DNA from: Zingiber officinale
Taxonomy: Eukaryota > Streptophyta > Magnoliopsida > Zingiberales > Zingiberaceae
Direction of reading: 5' to 3'
Length of the DNA stretch: 64,000 nt
Assembly (NCBI RefSeq): GCF_018446385.1
Contig: NC_055992.1
Span: 54,388,799 to 54,452,798, forward strand
The notes below the pieces were generated by a model. It was not told the origin of the DNA and searched no databases. It was given only the letters and a program-made list of their open reading frames with translations. The position numbers were made by a program, and so were the translations under genes. Within the stretch, counting starts at the first letter, position 1; each line of letters opens with the position of its first letter. Shown here one piece after another: positions 11,901 to 22,760 of the stretch.

Positions 11901-14900
11901 CCCTCATGGATAGCCCTTAGGTATCCTTAGTATCTAATTCTCCTCTGGATAGCATTTTCCCTAGTCACTTTTATTGGGGCATATAGTTAAGGAATGGCCC
12001 GGGCAGTTCATTGCGCGGTGTTGGATGAGGGACCTTCCTCGTGGCTTGGTTAATAGGCAGAGCATATGCGTCCGGGTCATTTCTTCTCTCTTGTTATGCC
12101 TCCTCGACATTAATGTACTTCTCCGCTCGCCCCAAGAGATCATCATAGTCGATAGAGGGCTATTTTACTAATGAATGGAAGAAATCACCTTTCAACAATT
12201 CTTAGGAAAAGGCACTGGTGAGAATTTCTATGATGGCAGTAAGCACCTCTAAGGCAACATGATTGAAACGTTGAATGTATTCTTACAAAGTCTCCCAACT
12301 CCGCTGTTTTAAAGAGAAAAGGCTAAGGGGGTCGTATGATAGCACTTGTTACTCAAGAAGTGATGTAAAACAATGTGTTGAACTCTTTGAAAGAGTGAAT
12401 GGAACTCATCTTTAGTTGGTTAAACCATCATTGCGTCAATCCTACTAGAGTAGTTAGAAAAACTCAACACTTCACTCCCTCACAATATTGGTGTAGGAGG
12501 GAGGTGTTCTCAAATTGGCATAGATGATCCTTTCAATCTAAGGATCCTATATATCCTCTAATCTACAGAGGTTGGAAATGACTCAACAACTCCTCTGCTA
12601 GGATTCCCTTCGAGAGAGGAGTATCCTGACAAGATGACATTTCCTTCTTTTCTTCCCAACCATTTTCTTGAGCTCATATGGGATTCTCTTGAGGCGGTTC
12701 ACGAGCAGTCGACTCTCAAGATTGCTCTTCTTGAGGAGCTGATATTCCTCCTGGTTCCTTCAGAGTAAGGGGATTCAAGAGAAATCATCTTCGAAGGACT
12801 TCCTCTACTGTAGCTATTACTAGTTGACTCATGCCTTCTAACATCAAGGAAGGAACACCCGGCTCCCAGAACATGGCCCGAGTCTTTTCTTCAGAAGAAG
12901 ATCCTCTCTCTCCATGACGTTTTCAAGTGTTTCCCATCTCTACATCTCAGCTCAGATTTCCATAGACGTCGCCAAAATGATCCGGTTGGGAACAAGATGG
13001 GTTGATGATGGGTGGAGAGCTCGGATAGATTAGCGACACTTGCGGAATGACAAGACGATAGTGAGGAAAAGGTTGGCTGTCGGACTGGGATTGGGATGGC
13101 CTCTGGATTGTTGATGTCTTGTGCTCATAAGAAGAATGTTAGAAGGGTGGCCAAGGCGAACCTCGATGAGACTCCTCACGCTCAAGTCAAGCCTTAAAGA
13201 TAGAGAATAGAATAACAGATAGGCAAAACAGTGTAGAATAACGTACCTTTGTGACGCTAGTATCATTACCTTATATAAGGGAAAAAGCAGTAAAAAGCTA
13301 TACTGCATCTTCGCAAAGGGCGTACCACTTTCATCTTCACCAAAGGGTGCGCCCCTTTGCAACTGGCGTTGTTGTAACCGTCATGGTATATAGACCCTCA
13401 CATATTTGGGGAGCGCAATCCATTCGGGCTTAGGGTGCTTGGCCCTTGGGATTTGGGGTGTTAGGGCGATCAACATTCAATGATTAGTCGATCCATGCTC
13501 AGTGATCGGGCACTATGGTGTTTGTGAATGCAATCCATTCACCATTCAATAGGCGATAATCGACACTCGGATGCTTAGGAGTTTGGTGCTTGGGCACTCG
13601 GCCACTGGATGCTCGAGATTTGGTAGGTGATACTTGACTCTCGGGCATTTGAAAGTTTGGTGCTCGAGTAGTCATTCGGTGCTCGCAACCCACTTAGGCT
13701 CGACAGTCGTTCGAAGCTCGCAACCCACTTGAACTCGAGCTGCTATTTATTGCTCGGGAGTTTGGAGCATCCATTCGGCACTCGCAACCAGCTTGGGCTA
13801 AGGGAGCCGTTTGGCATCCGTAACCCACTCGTTCTTTGGTAGTCATTGGGCGCTCAGGCTTAGGCAGTCGTATGCTAACCCTACATCATTATTTATTAGA
13901 ACCTGATGCATTTCTATATCTGCTAAATATTCAGTTAATCTCGACTTACTTGACTTCTCCAACTCACTTGTCAAGATTGCTACACTTGTACTGGCAAACC
14001 TCATTAATAACAACAACATTAATCTAACTTAAATTATTTGTCAAGCACATTAAAATCATTTGGTCAAACTTGATCACTAAAGACATGATTGCACTAACAA
14101 GATATATTGATGGAGAATTTCCATGGTCAATTTTCTCCTTTGTAACTTTTTAATCAAAATCAAGGATTTGAGTTAGAAACATTCTCTAAGGATCCTTGTA
14201 AGGATTAAGTTGCATCCATTGGTCCAGTACCTCATTACTCTTCTTTCAGCTCGAATCCATTGGTCCTCATGTACTCTTCTTTGAGCTTGAACATTTCCTT
14301 CTTTCCTATGTAGCTACTAAGTTATAGGTTCATATATTTCCTTCTTTGAGCTAAATGATTATGCTGGCATTCTGGGTTCCACTATCTTTCCTGACATTTT
14401 CTCATATCAATTTGTTCCAGTAGATGTTTGTTGTATCAAACATTAAGTTTAAGGTAATTTATTTGTATCCTCAAACTCATTCCTTCATGTCATATCTGGC
14501 CATGCTAATTATCATTTTTAACTTAAATAAATCTTAAAGATCCATGTAGCTGATCTAATTATAGAGATGATCTTACCCTCAAAGAACTTTTTAGATCGTG
14601 GATTCATTTCCAATATTCTGCAATTGAAGGATATTCTTCTTGGAAGTTGCATAGTTAAGCTACAATTTCTATTCAAAATCATATTGTAGGTTTCAGTATT
14701 TCCCAACACACCATAGTTTTTTCCCATTATTATGCCCCAACGTAACTTAAATACCAGATTTACCCTGTTTCTTCCAGCCTGCCTGAGCCACCTATTAAAC
14801 TGGTGCCCAAGATGATTAATTGAAATGAAAAACACCCCATAAACTGCATCTCCCTAAAAGATGTTCCTAGTAAAAAATGATCAGAAAAACCCTTCTTCAA

Positions 14901-16676
14901 GCCAAAGCTCTCTCTGATGGTTTTTCTGATCCCTTGCTGCAAGTAACACTCTTCCAGGATTTTTTTTTTTTACTGGTTTGGGAGGGATGCTAGACTGGTC
15001 CATTGGATGACTCGGTCAGGTGGAAGAAAAACAGTTGTAAATGTCATATTTCGGGTAGGCTGGCTCAATTTGGGCAAACTAAACATGGTGCGCTAATTTG
15101 AAACTCAAGTGCATCCATTGGAAAATTTCCATAACATGACTATTCTCATTAGGGTATGTATCATTTGCTCTAGTAAAATTCTGCAAGATAACTCAATTCT
15201 TCTTATGCAGTTATGGGATGCTAGCACTGGTCAAGGATTTCATCAGTACACTGACCACGAAAAAAGAGCCTGGTGTGTTGACTTCTCTTCGGAAGCTCCA
15301 ACTAAGTTGGCAAGTGGAAGTGATGATTGCTCTGTGAAACTTTGGAGCATACATGAAGTGCGAGCTCTCTTATCATATTCATATATCTGTATCTTTTGCA
15401 TTACCTTATTTGGATTGTGAATTTTCATTGGGCTAAATCATCCAGAATAACTAGCTATAGCTTTTAGTGTGAATTGAAATTGAGTATTTACTCTTGAAGA
15501 TTCTTTTATTCTATGACTCCATAAGGGTGCTAGACATCAACTGCACTTTTATTATATGCATCTTTACAACCATATATGATGCTTCAGCTCAATGCTCTTG
15601 CTAAACTAAAGTCTACAATCAGAATCTTAACAATTTCTCTATTCTTTGAAGAGAAAATTAAAGTAAATATATTCTATGCTTGCAGAAGGAATGCATCAAA
15701 ACAATCAAGAGTGTCGCAAATGTGTGCTGTGTACAATTCTCGCCATATTCATCTAATCTACTGGCCTTTGGATCTGCTGATTATGGAATTTACTGTTATG
15801 ACATTCGTAACACCAGGATTCCCTGGTGTACTTTAGCTGGGCATAGAAGGACTGTGAGCTACATAAAATTTGTGAATTCCAATACAATTGTGTCTGCATC
15901 TACTGATAACACCTTAAAGCTTTGGGATCTCAAGAAGACCGTCGCAGCAGGAGTATCCACAAATGCCTGCACATTGACCATGACTGGCCATAGTAATGAG
16001 AAGGTTGGAAATTTTCTTTACAAGTTTCAGTTAACCAAATATTAGTTAAATTTTCTATTACTTTTCTGTTTCTCAACATAGCTAATTTAGCTCTCCAGAT
16101 TCCTTTTCGTGTAATAATTTGGTTGTGATGTGTGGCTCTTTTCAAATGCAGAATTTTGTAGGCCTATCTGTGTGCGACGGATACATCTTATGCGGTTCTG
16201 AAACTAATGAAGTGAGTATCCACATTCTTCCATTTTGCTATCCTTAAGTCTGCAATGTATCTATATTTACACAATTTGCATCTGCACCTTAAACTTTTAT
16301 TACTGCTAAAGATGAACTAGAACATCACCCACATAGATCTTTTTTCCGTCTCCGTTGCAAATTCATCCAAAAGTCCCTTATGCAATACTTTTTTAGCAAA
16401 TGTGGAAGTCACTTACGTATTTCAAGCCGTATTTTGACTTGAATGATTTTTCTAATGATCTTGTAACTTAATTTGTTATTTTAGGTGTATGCTTATCATA
16501 AAAAATTTCCTATGCCCATAACCTCCTACAAGTTTGGGAACTTTGATCCTATTACTGGCCATGAGATTGGCGGTGACAGCACACATTTTGTCTCAAGCAT
16601 CTGCTGGAGAAGAACATCAAATATGGTTCTCGCCGCAAACTCTAGTGGCTGCATAAGACTATTGCAAATGGTCTAA
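2935..16676 (+). CDS. SPA1-like: SPA-family WD40 protein (partner of COP1), seven coding exons
   Basis: Exons: 2935-4326, 4776-4933, 6056-6905, 15211-15357, 15686-16003, 16152-16211 and 16485-16676. All introns are GT-AG, phases are consistent, and the product is 1038 aa, close to Arabidopsis SPA1 at about 1030. A divergent N-terminal extension precedes a kinase-like region (residues about 263-520) whose catalytic loop reads KHLRPSHF, without the HRD aspartate, as in known SPA proteins. The motif [11 protein letters not shown] is conserved in exon 2. A coiled coil (about 545-590, [12 protein letters not shown]...) is followed by a C-terminal WD40 propeller (about 710-1038) with [10 protein letters not shown] and [11 protein letters not shown] blades. 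By family knowledge, SPA proteins bind COP1 through the coiled coil and form CUL4-DDB1 E3 ligases that degrade light-response regulators in the nucleus. The start ATG opens the first long frame and is preceded by stops. Paralogue identity (SPA1, SPA2 or other) is not resolved. Confidence 0.93.
4934..6055 (+). other. SPA intron 2, no recognisable element
   Basis: This 1.1-kb AT-rich intron separates the kinase-like exon from the coiled-coil exon. The donor is aag|gtaatc and the acceptor gacag|g. No repeat structure or coding remnant was seen. The first coding intron (4327-4775) is likewise plain. Confidence 0.75.
7181..7712 (-). pseudogene. SIRE-like copia gag remnant
   Basis: On the - strand just inside the primer-binding site, a frame contains [16 protein letters not shown], matching the start of plant SIRE-type gag proteins (PPFF-G-NY-YWK-RM). 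Further left, degraded sequence reads KLHEG-like and coiled-coil fragments ([15 protein letters not shown]), typical of the same gag. The parts lie closer together than in an intact gag, so internal deletions are likely. No pol sequence remains. Confidence 0.65.
7701..7712 (-). other. Primer-binding site (initiator Met tRNA type)
   Basis: The complement reads tggtatcaaagc, one mismatch from the canonical copia primer site TGGTATCAGAGC. It lies between the LTR on its right and the gag remnant on its left, which sets the element on the - strand. Confidence 0.75.
9450..10639 (-). mobile_element. Probable gypsy (Athila/Tat-type) solo LTR nested in the left LTR
   Basis: About 1.2 kb interrupts the left LTR of the surrounding element, because flanking motifs of the right LTR are contiguous. 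On the - strand it starts TGATAACC, and it contains 'gtgtaccttgttttgcagg', a stretch typical of Athila/Tat LTRs. A partial target duplication (gtac at 9446-9449 and 10640-10643) fits, but the left boundary is uncertain by a few bases. Confidence 0.6.
11148..11775 (-). repeat. Tandem array, period about 70 bp, about 9 degenerate copies
   Basis: The phrase (t/c)gactatgttgagt recurs at 11301, 11371, 11440, 11510, 11570, 11637 and 11705, giving spacings of 60-70 bp. Each unit also carries an 'aagaaggggg-agag' purine run. The array lies inside the intronic gypsy-type element, between its gag remnant and its 3' LTR. Confidence 0.85.
11961..12950 (-). pseudogene. Gypsy-type gag remnant
   Basis: Broken - strand frames contain [14 protein letters not shown] and an upstream FNH-ALEV-like stretch, resembling the C-terminal gag of plant Tat-type gypsy elements. 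Frameshifts and stops are numerous. No zinc knuckle or protease was seen. Confidence 0.5.
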
Positions 16677-17630
16677 GAGAAAATAAACTCCGAGAAGATG
16701 AATTGCTGAGTTATCACTTCTAGTTGCTGTACCAATGGATCAGCCAAATTGCTGAATCATGGTGTGTAGACTCGATCATAGCGGTGTTTGATTATTTTGG
16801 CTACCGTGCACGGTACTTGCAGTTGCAAAGATTTGCTGCTCGATACTTGCAGTTGTAAATATTTGCTAACGATAATGTGATCTGCGCTGAAAATTGTGTT
16901 TTGGATGAGCAATTGCAGGACTGCTCGGTTGAATTTGACAAAAAAAATTAGCTAGGGAAGTGAAAAGAAGAGTAACAGACCACGGTATCAATAAGCTCTA
17001 TATGGTGCAGCAGCAGGCTTTAGGGAAACTGAGCATCAGACTTCCCACTACAATAAATTTCTTGAATAGATAATATTATTAATGAAAAGATAAATAACAA
17101 AATGAAAACCAGAGTCTTTTTAAATGCTCCGACTCAACTAAACTTTAAAAATAAAATCAATCAAGCAGTGCAAGAAATACTCACTTGTTTTAAAGAACTT
17201 GACCACTAAGAAATAAATTGATTGAGACTTGAAAATATAAAATCCTACAAAAATTTGAAAAGTAACAAAAATACATAAAAATCAAATCGAATTAGAAGAG
17301 ATATCTATCAATTAAAAGAAATTAAATATTTGACACCTAAAAGGAGGATAATTATCAAGTATTCACTACAATTTAAAATAATAAAAAAAAATTTCTAATT
17401 TGCTATTTCTCCCTCCTCGAAGAAAACTAAACTCTAGGTGGGTTGTAAGGAACTTTGGTTGATCGTCCATCCAATGTATGTAGAGCAATAATAACATCGC
17501 CTTGAGTCTTGTCCGTTATGTAGCATAAAGTGTGCATCATCTTGGTCATTGGACATGTCTTCCAATTAGTAAGTCATTGGTCAACTTGCTCTTTCTTTTG
17601 AGTAGTAACTAATTGGGGAATGTGTAGGAT
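16677..17630 (+). other. SPA 3' UTR and intergenic sequence
   Basis: The stop codon is at 16674-16676. The following 250 bp contains a short repeated phrase (acttgcagttg) and is probably 3' UTR. No clear polyadenylation signal can be chosen. From about 17040 the sequence is AT-rich and featureless up to the SIRE-like LTR. Confidence 0.55.
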
Positions 17631-17821
17631 TGTTGCACTAGAGGGAAGGGGTGAATAGTGCTTATGTTTTCACATTTGTTTAAAATCAATTGAGAGACAA
17701 ACACAACAGAATAAAAATAGGAAGAAACAATACTAATAAATCTAAATTTTACTTGGTTCGGAGCCTGTGACGACTTCTACTCCAAGGGTCACGAGTGTTG
17801 ATCACTTTCGTTAGACAATTA

Positions 17822-19645
17822 TGTTGCGTTTTTCGGGTCGCGAAAATCGCATTTTCGCGTCGCAGAAACCCCGAATCATCCATGCCACTGGATCTCGTGC
17901 GAAGAAAACTTTTGAAAATATGAGTACGAGTTTAAAGCTTCAATCTACAGTAGATCTACAAAGGAAGAAAACATTTTTATACCTTTGAAGCGTGCCTTTC
18001 GCGTATCCCGCTCGTCCAAAATGCCGGATCTCTAGACCGTCAAGCGTACGGTCCTCTAGAAGTATCCACACGGACAACTTAGGTGGAGAAGACCTAAACA
18101 AAGTTGTGCTAGCACCTTGATAGGTCACGGCAAGAAGAGGAGAGGGAGAGAGCATGAAGAACTCAAGGAAGAAGAAGGAATCAATATGCCTTGAATGAAA
18201 AATCAATTTCATTCACAATGATAAGTGGCCGGCCACATCTCCAAGGTGTAACCCCCATTCTCATTAAATGTAGCCATTAAAGAGAATGGAGTTGTAACTC
18301 CCATGAGGTGGCACACTTTGATTATGTGGCACATCATCATTGGTCCACATCTTGCCATCTCACTAATGATGTGGCAATTAGTCAAGTCAAACTTGACTCT
18401 TCCTCTTCCTCTCAAGTCAAGTCAAACTTGACCAAATCTCTTCCATGGTTGATCGAATCCAACCATTTGATTCAAGCCAACTTAATATAACGAATCTAAT
18501 TCATTTAACTAAATTGATTCAATGAGTCATAATCTAAACTAGACTCATTGAACACATGAATCAACTTGAGTCCAACTCAAGTTAGCCCAATTAGGATTAC
18601 TCTTAATCCAATTTGATTCATCAAATGAATCTAATCCTCTTGGTTCATCATATGAACCTAATCTCCATCTAATTGTCCTTAGTGTGTGACCCTATAGGTT
18701 CTTGTAACGTTGGCAATGCCCTAAACTCATTTAGGAGTATAAGTAATGAGCGGTATCTAGCAACACATCATTACTACCCAAGTTACAAGAATGTTGAGAT
18801 CCAACATCACCTTGTGACTCCTCACAATATATGACAAGTGTCCTTCTATCCTAGACATCTAGATTGGTCAATGTGAGGCATAGACCGTGTCATCCTCTAA
18901 CCAATCTAAATCTTGAACTCCAAGTAGACTCACTAAATCAAATGAGCTCAATATCCTATATTGACTCATTTGGGCATGGCCATGCACTTCGTGATCTCAC
19001 TCTATCAAGAATACCGATGTCTCTCCCGTCATATAGGAGGGATAGATCCCATCTACATCACTCACATCCCTCTGCATAATTTGTTATATACCCAGTAATC
19101 GCCTTTATAGTCCACCCAGTTACGGGTGACGTTTGACGAAACCAAAGTACATAACTCCTTATGTAGGGATCTATGGTGACTTCAGGTCTAAGAACTAGTA
19201 GTCATACTAATAGCCACATGAGAAAGTATATGACACTCATATAACGATCCATGATACTTTCTCATGGCGGGTCATTCAGTATACATTCTCTAATGTATAC
19301 TCATGTGTCAACTTGATATCTCTATATCCATGACTTGTGAGATCAAGTCATCGAGTTGACCTACATGCTAGTCTTATTGCATTAACATTGTCCCTGAATA
19401 TTAATACTCGACTAGGAATGATTAAGAGTAGTGTTCCCTATATCATCTCACTATCAGTTCAACTAACCGATTGATATAGGTGAGAACTGTCTACTCAAGG
19501 ACATTATTATACTTAGTTTATTTGGCACCAATACAAGTAAGTATAATAACCAAAATCCAAATGTCTTTATTTATATAGATAGAATATGATACAACAAGTC
19601 CAAAATACAATCATCAAATGATTGGCTCTAGGGCTCTAGCTAACA
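17822..19645 (-). mobile_element. Copia-type LTR (family F2) nested in element A LTR
   Basis: It is a reverse-orientation relative of the LTR at 55094-56904, beginning (- strand) TGTTAGCTAGAGCCCTAGAGCC and ending ...gcaaca. Both share a U3 with gtcaag-n5-cttgac dyads (18370-18432 here). Instead of a 5-bp TSD it is flanked by a 120-bp duplication of the host LTR (17697-17821 versus 19671-19790). Confidence 0.72.
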
Positions 19646-20118
19646 GAATAAACATAGGAAGAAACACAACAGAATAAAAATAGGAAGAAACAATACTAAT
19701 AAATCCAAATTTTACTTGGTTTGGAGCCTGTGACGACTTCTACTCCAAGGGCCACGAGTGTTGATCACTTTCGTTAGGCAATTACTATAGTTTTGAAAAA
19801 TCTTTATATATGGGGTACAGAAATGACAAAAACAAGTATTGCAATAAAAAACAAAGTTTACCAACAATAAGAGAATTAGTAGTTGGTGATCGATTGTCAG
19901 AGTAGCGTTTGGGCATTGTTGAATCGTTCTGGAGCAGCACGCAAGAGTGAAGGTTGTTCTAAAATGGTGTATTTTGAAGTGGCTAGTTGAACCCTTTTTA
20001 TAACCGAGTGAACCTAATCTAGTTCCACTGATCTCGGGATCACTGTTTGACTCGACGTTCATCGGTTGACCGATCCAGCAATTCAGTTGATCAAATCTTT
20101 TGAATTTGCCCAGCTTCA

Positions 20119-21904
20119 TGTTATGAAGTCGTAAGTGCACGGCTACGTCATCAGTAATAAAAATATCGATCTCATAGAGAATGTTGATTAAGCACTAGTT
20201 GATTTTGCACAGCGAATTCCTAGACAAACGTAAGGTTGGTTGGAAGAGAGAGAGAGAGAGTAAGAAAAAGATTAAAGAGAAGGAGAGAGAGAAGGAATAA
20301 GAGATGATCTTGGAAGGGGATGGATGATAGATGCTAGGATTTCGATTTTGTAACGATGTTAGTTAAGTTCATCTACCTAACTTCATGCTTACACTCGTGT
20401 AGAGATTCTAACTAAAGCCCAGTACAACCCCCGTGTAGGTTGCACCGGAGAGTCTATCTAAGTTCTAACGCCATTAAGTAGAGAGGTAACCTAGGAAGTC
20501 TTGTTAAGAGGGAATCCCTATCACTAGGACCCCCAGGTCATACGTTCTTAGATTACACAGTCACTTCCTAAAAGTAGTACTGAAGTATCCACTCCAATTA
20601 GAATGTCCTAACAAGAATTAGTCCCTATATTAAAATCTTTTGACTCTAGAAAGTGGATAAGTATTGATGTCCTCTGTCACTAAAGGCATAATATGTCTAG
20701 TTGAATGGATCCCCTGATTATCCAATCTAGTAGCAACCTTAACATAGAGACAAACCTCTCACGTCTACATATTTACACTATTCACATATTTTGTGAAAAG
20801 GCATAACACAGAACAAGTAGTAAGTACATCATTACATAGAAAAATGTCCAAATACAAGTTCATATATCATATCACATCATAATTACTTCCTACATCCTAG
20901 ATCTAGAGATCTACTCTATTACAAGGGAGATACAACTAAGAGATGATAAATATAGTATTTACAACTTAAAACATGGATTGAGAGAGAAGAGAATGCATAT
21001 CCTTGAAGCATGGCATCCTTGGAGGCGTTCTCTTATTCTAGAGGTGGATGGATCGGTGAAAATTGGCGAGGATGAAGTCTATGGCTCCCCCAAGGGGGAG
21101 ATCCAAGATCCATGATGGATCCAAGATCCCCAGATAAGTGAAAAGGGGAGAAAAACTCTTTATATAGTGTTGGGCACAGGCCTGGTACGGTCCATGCCAT
21201 GGTCGTGTGAAACCACACGGTCACAATCTGGTCCAATGGCATGGTCGTGTGAAACCACACAGCCGCAGTCTAGTCCGGTGGCATGGCCGTGTGGATTCAC
21301 ATGGCCGTGTGGATTCACACTACTAAGGTCGGCTTCAGCTCTGGAAAATCTACACGACCGTGTTGATCCACACAGCCAGAGTCTACTTTGCCTCTGGAAA
21401 CCCACACGATCATGTGAGTCCGGTGGCATGGCCGTGTGGATTCACATGGCCGTGTGGATTCACACTACTAAGGTCGGCTTCAGCTCTGGAAAATCTACAC
21501 GACCGTGTTGATCCACACAGCCAGAGTCTACTTTGCCTCTGGAAACCCACACGATCATGTGAATCCATATGGCTAGGGATATCTTCTTCTCTGCTTCATT
21601 GTATGGCTGTGTGGAATCCACAGTGCTGGGTCATCTCCTCCTCTGGTAAGTGGCATGACAATGTGGATTTTACATGGCCAAGCCCCTTTGTCTTTGTTTG
21701 TTCTCTAAATTGTTTATCAACGTTGTTTTCGCTCCAAATAGCGTCCTGTCAATAAGAAAACACACAAAGAGCAGATCTCTGACAAAGAAGTGGAAATATA
21801 ATATTACGATGAAATAGAGTACAATAATCATAGATTATGCTCATGAAATATAAGTAGATGTGCGTCAAAATATGCGTAAAAGTATATATAATCTATACAC
21901 ATCA
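20119..21904 (-). mobile_element. Solo LTR of an Athila-like gypsy element
   Basis: On the - strand it begins TGATGTGTATAG and ends ...TTCATAACA, and it aligns with the LTRs at 49584-54030 and 62022-63678 (shared gtaagtgcacgg and cagtaataaaaa phrases). The flanking target duplication is cttca/cttcc, 4 of 5 matching. The U3 has a dense GGCC-dyad array (about 21170-21620) just upstream of a TATA box (actatataaagag, about 21153-21166). Confidence 0.8.
21273..21562 (-). repeat. Perfect 145-bp tandem duplication in the solo LTR
   Basis: Units 21273-21417 and 21418-21562 appear identical base for base, although the surrounding LTR is diverged from its relatives. Each unit contains several GGCC-centred dyads. 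Confidence 0.9.
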
Positions 21905-22760
21905 CTTCCATCCAAATGCTGCCACTTTTGATAAAGTCTTCATTTGGTCGGCAGATCTAGTCGTTCGGTCTACCGAACCTTCAATGCTCCTCAACTTATC
22001 TGGTCCGATTAACCTGGTCTAATCAACCTGCAGTCTATCCACTATTCTGTTGACTAAACCCTAGGTTCAGTCGACTACTCCTTTGGTTGAAACTTCATTG
22101 TGAGTTGACCTAGTCTATGGGGTTCAGTCAATTGATCCCAACATTCGATCGATCGAACAAGGCAAAAAACTAACCTGTAAAGTGTTAGTCTTCATATAAA
22201 ACAGAGTTAGAATAATAGACAAACAATATATAAAAAATAATTTTAATAGCCTCTGGACTATCTGGTCTTGACTTTGAATTTCGCTGAAACTCTAGGTCAG
22301 ACTGACGCTTACTATTTCCTCTTCAGGAACACGTCCTCATCTACTCCTCTAAGGAGAGTTCACCTTTTACTAGATCAGTCCTCCAGACCGTCTGGACTTT
22401 TACTCAACATTCGAGACTTCAGGATTTCATGCTGGGCGTCCAATCCACAATCCATCCAGTCTTCCACCTAGTGTTCGTGACCCCTAGGATTTTCACTTAG
22501 CATCCTCGACCTTAGGATTTCACCAAAAGTCCTCTATCTACCAAGACTTTGCCCAGTCTCTCGGACTAGGACTTTGTTGCCTAACCATAGCTAGGACTTT
22601 CCACCTGCCTAGCCTTAACTAGGGCTTTCCTTTGCCTAAGATCACTTAGGACTTTCCTACACACTTAGTTCAACTTATTAGAACAACAACATAGCTTAAC
22701 TTTGAACTTTTGCCAATATCAAAACACAAGTTTGATTAGCTGGTGCTTTTAGCGTCAACA

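Larger units (their letters stand above)
8913..13888 (-). mobile_element. Non-autonomous gypsy-type element in the SPA intron, TSD TTATT
   Basis: The left LTR (8913-10945, containing a nested insert) and right LTR (12978-13888) share their sequence and end in TG...CA. A perfect 5-bp target duplication TTATT lies at 8908-8912 and 13889-13893. Beside the right LTR is a gypsy-type primer site (ttttggcgacgtct on the - strand, about 12962-12977), and a purine tract borders the left LTR. The 2-kb interior holds only gag remnants and a 70-bp tandem array, with no protease or pol. The right-LTR TATA (cttatataagg, about 13268-13280) follows a U3 packed with gcactcgg/gctcg motifs. Confidence 0.82.
7716..14099 (-). 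mobile_element. SIRE-like copia 5' LTR, split by a later insertion
   Basis: The LTR begins (- strand) with TGTTAGTGCAATC at 14099 and ends beside the primer-binding site near 7716. Removing the element at 8913-13888 and its TSD leaves roughly 1.4 kb, the size of the other SIRE-like LTR at 26372-27780. Its U3 holds many GTYGACT-type dyads (about 8200-8660), and a TATA-like box (actataaaaag, about 8134-8144) lies just downstream. No 3' LTR is present. Confidence 0.7.
6906..15210 (+). other. SPA intron 3, enlarged to 8.3 kb by nested retroelements
   Basis: The donor is ttcag|gtgaat and the acceptor tcttatgcag|ttatgg. The intron interrupts the WD40 propeller after residue 800. About 7 kb of it is retrotransposon DNA (about 7181-14099), all on the - strand, antisense to the host gene. 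Native intron sequence remains at 6906-7180 and 14100-15210. Confidence 0.85.

Noticed and set aside
21160..21755. Overlapping open frames on both strands rich in Trp, Pro and His
   Set aside because: They are produced by the GGCC-dyad array and the 145-bp duplication, with no stop-free coding logic or homologue.
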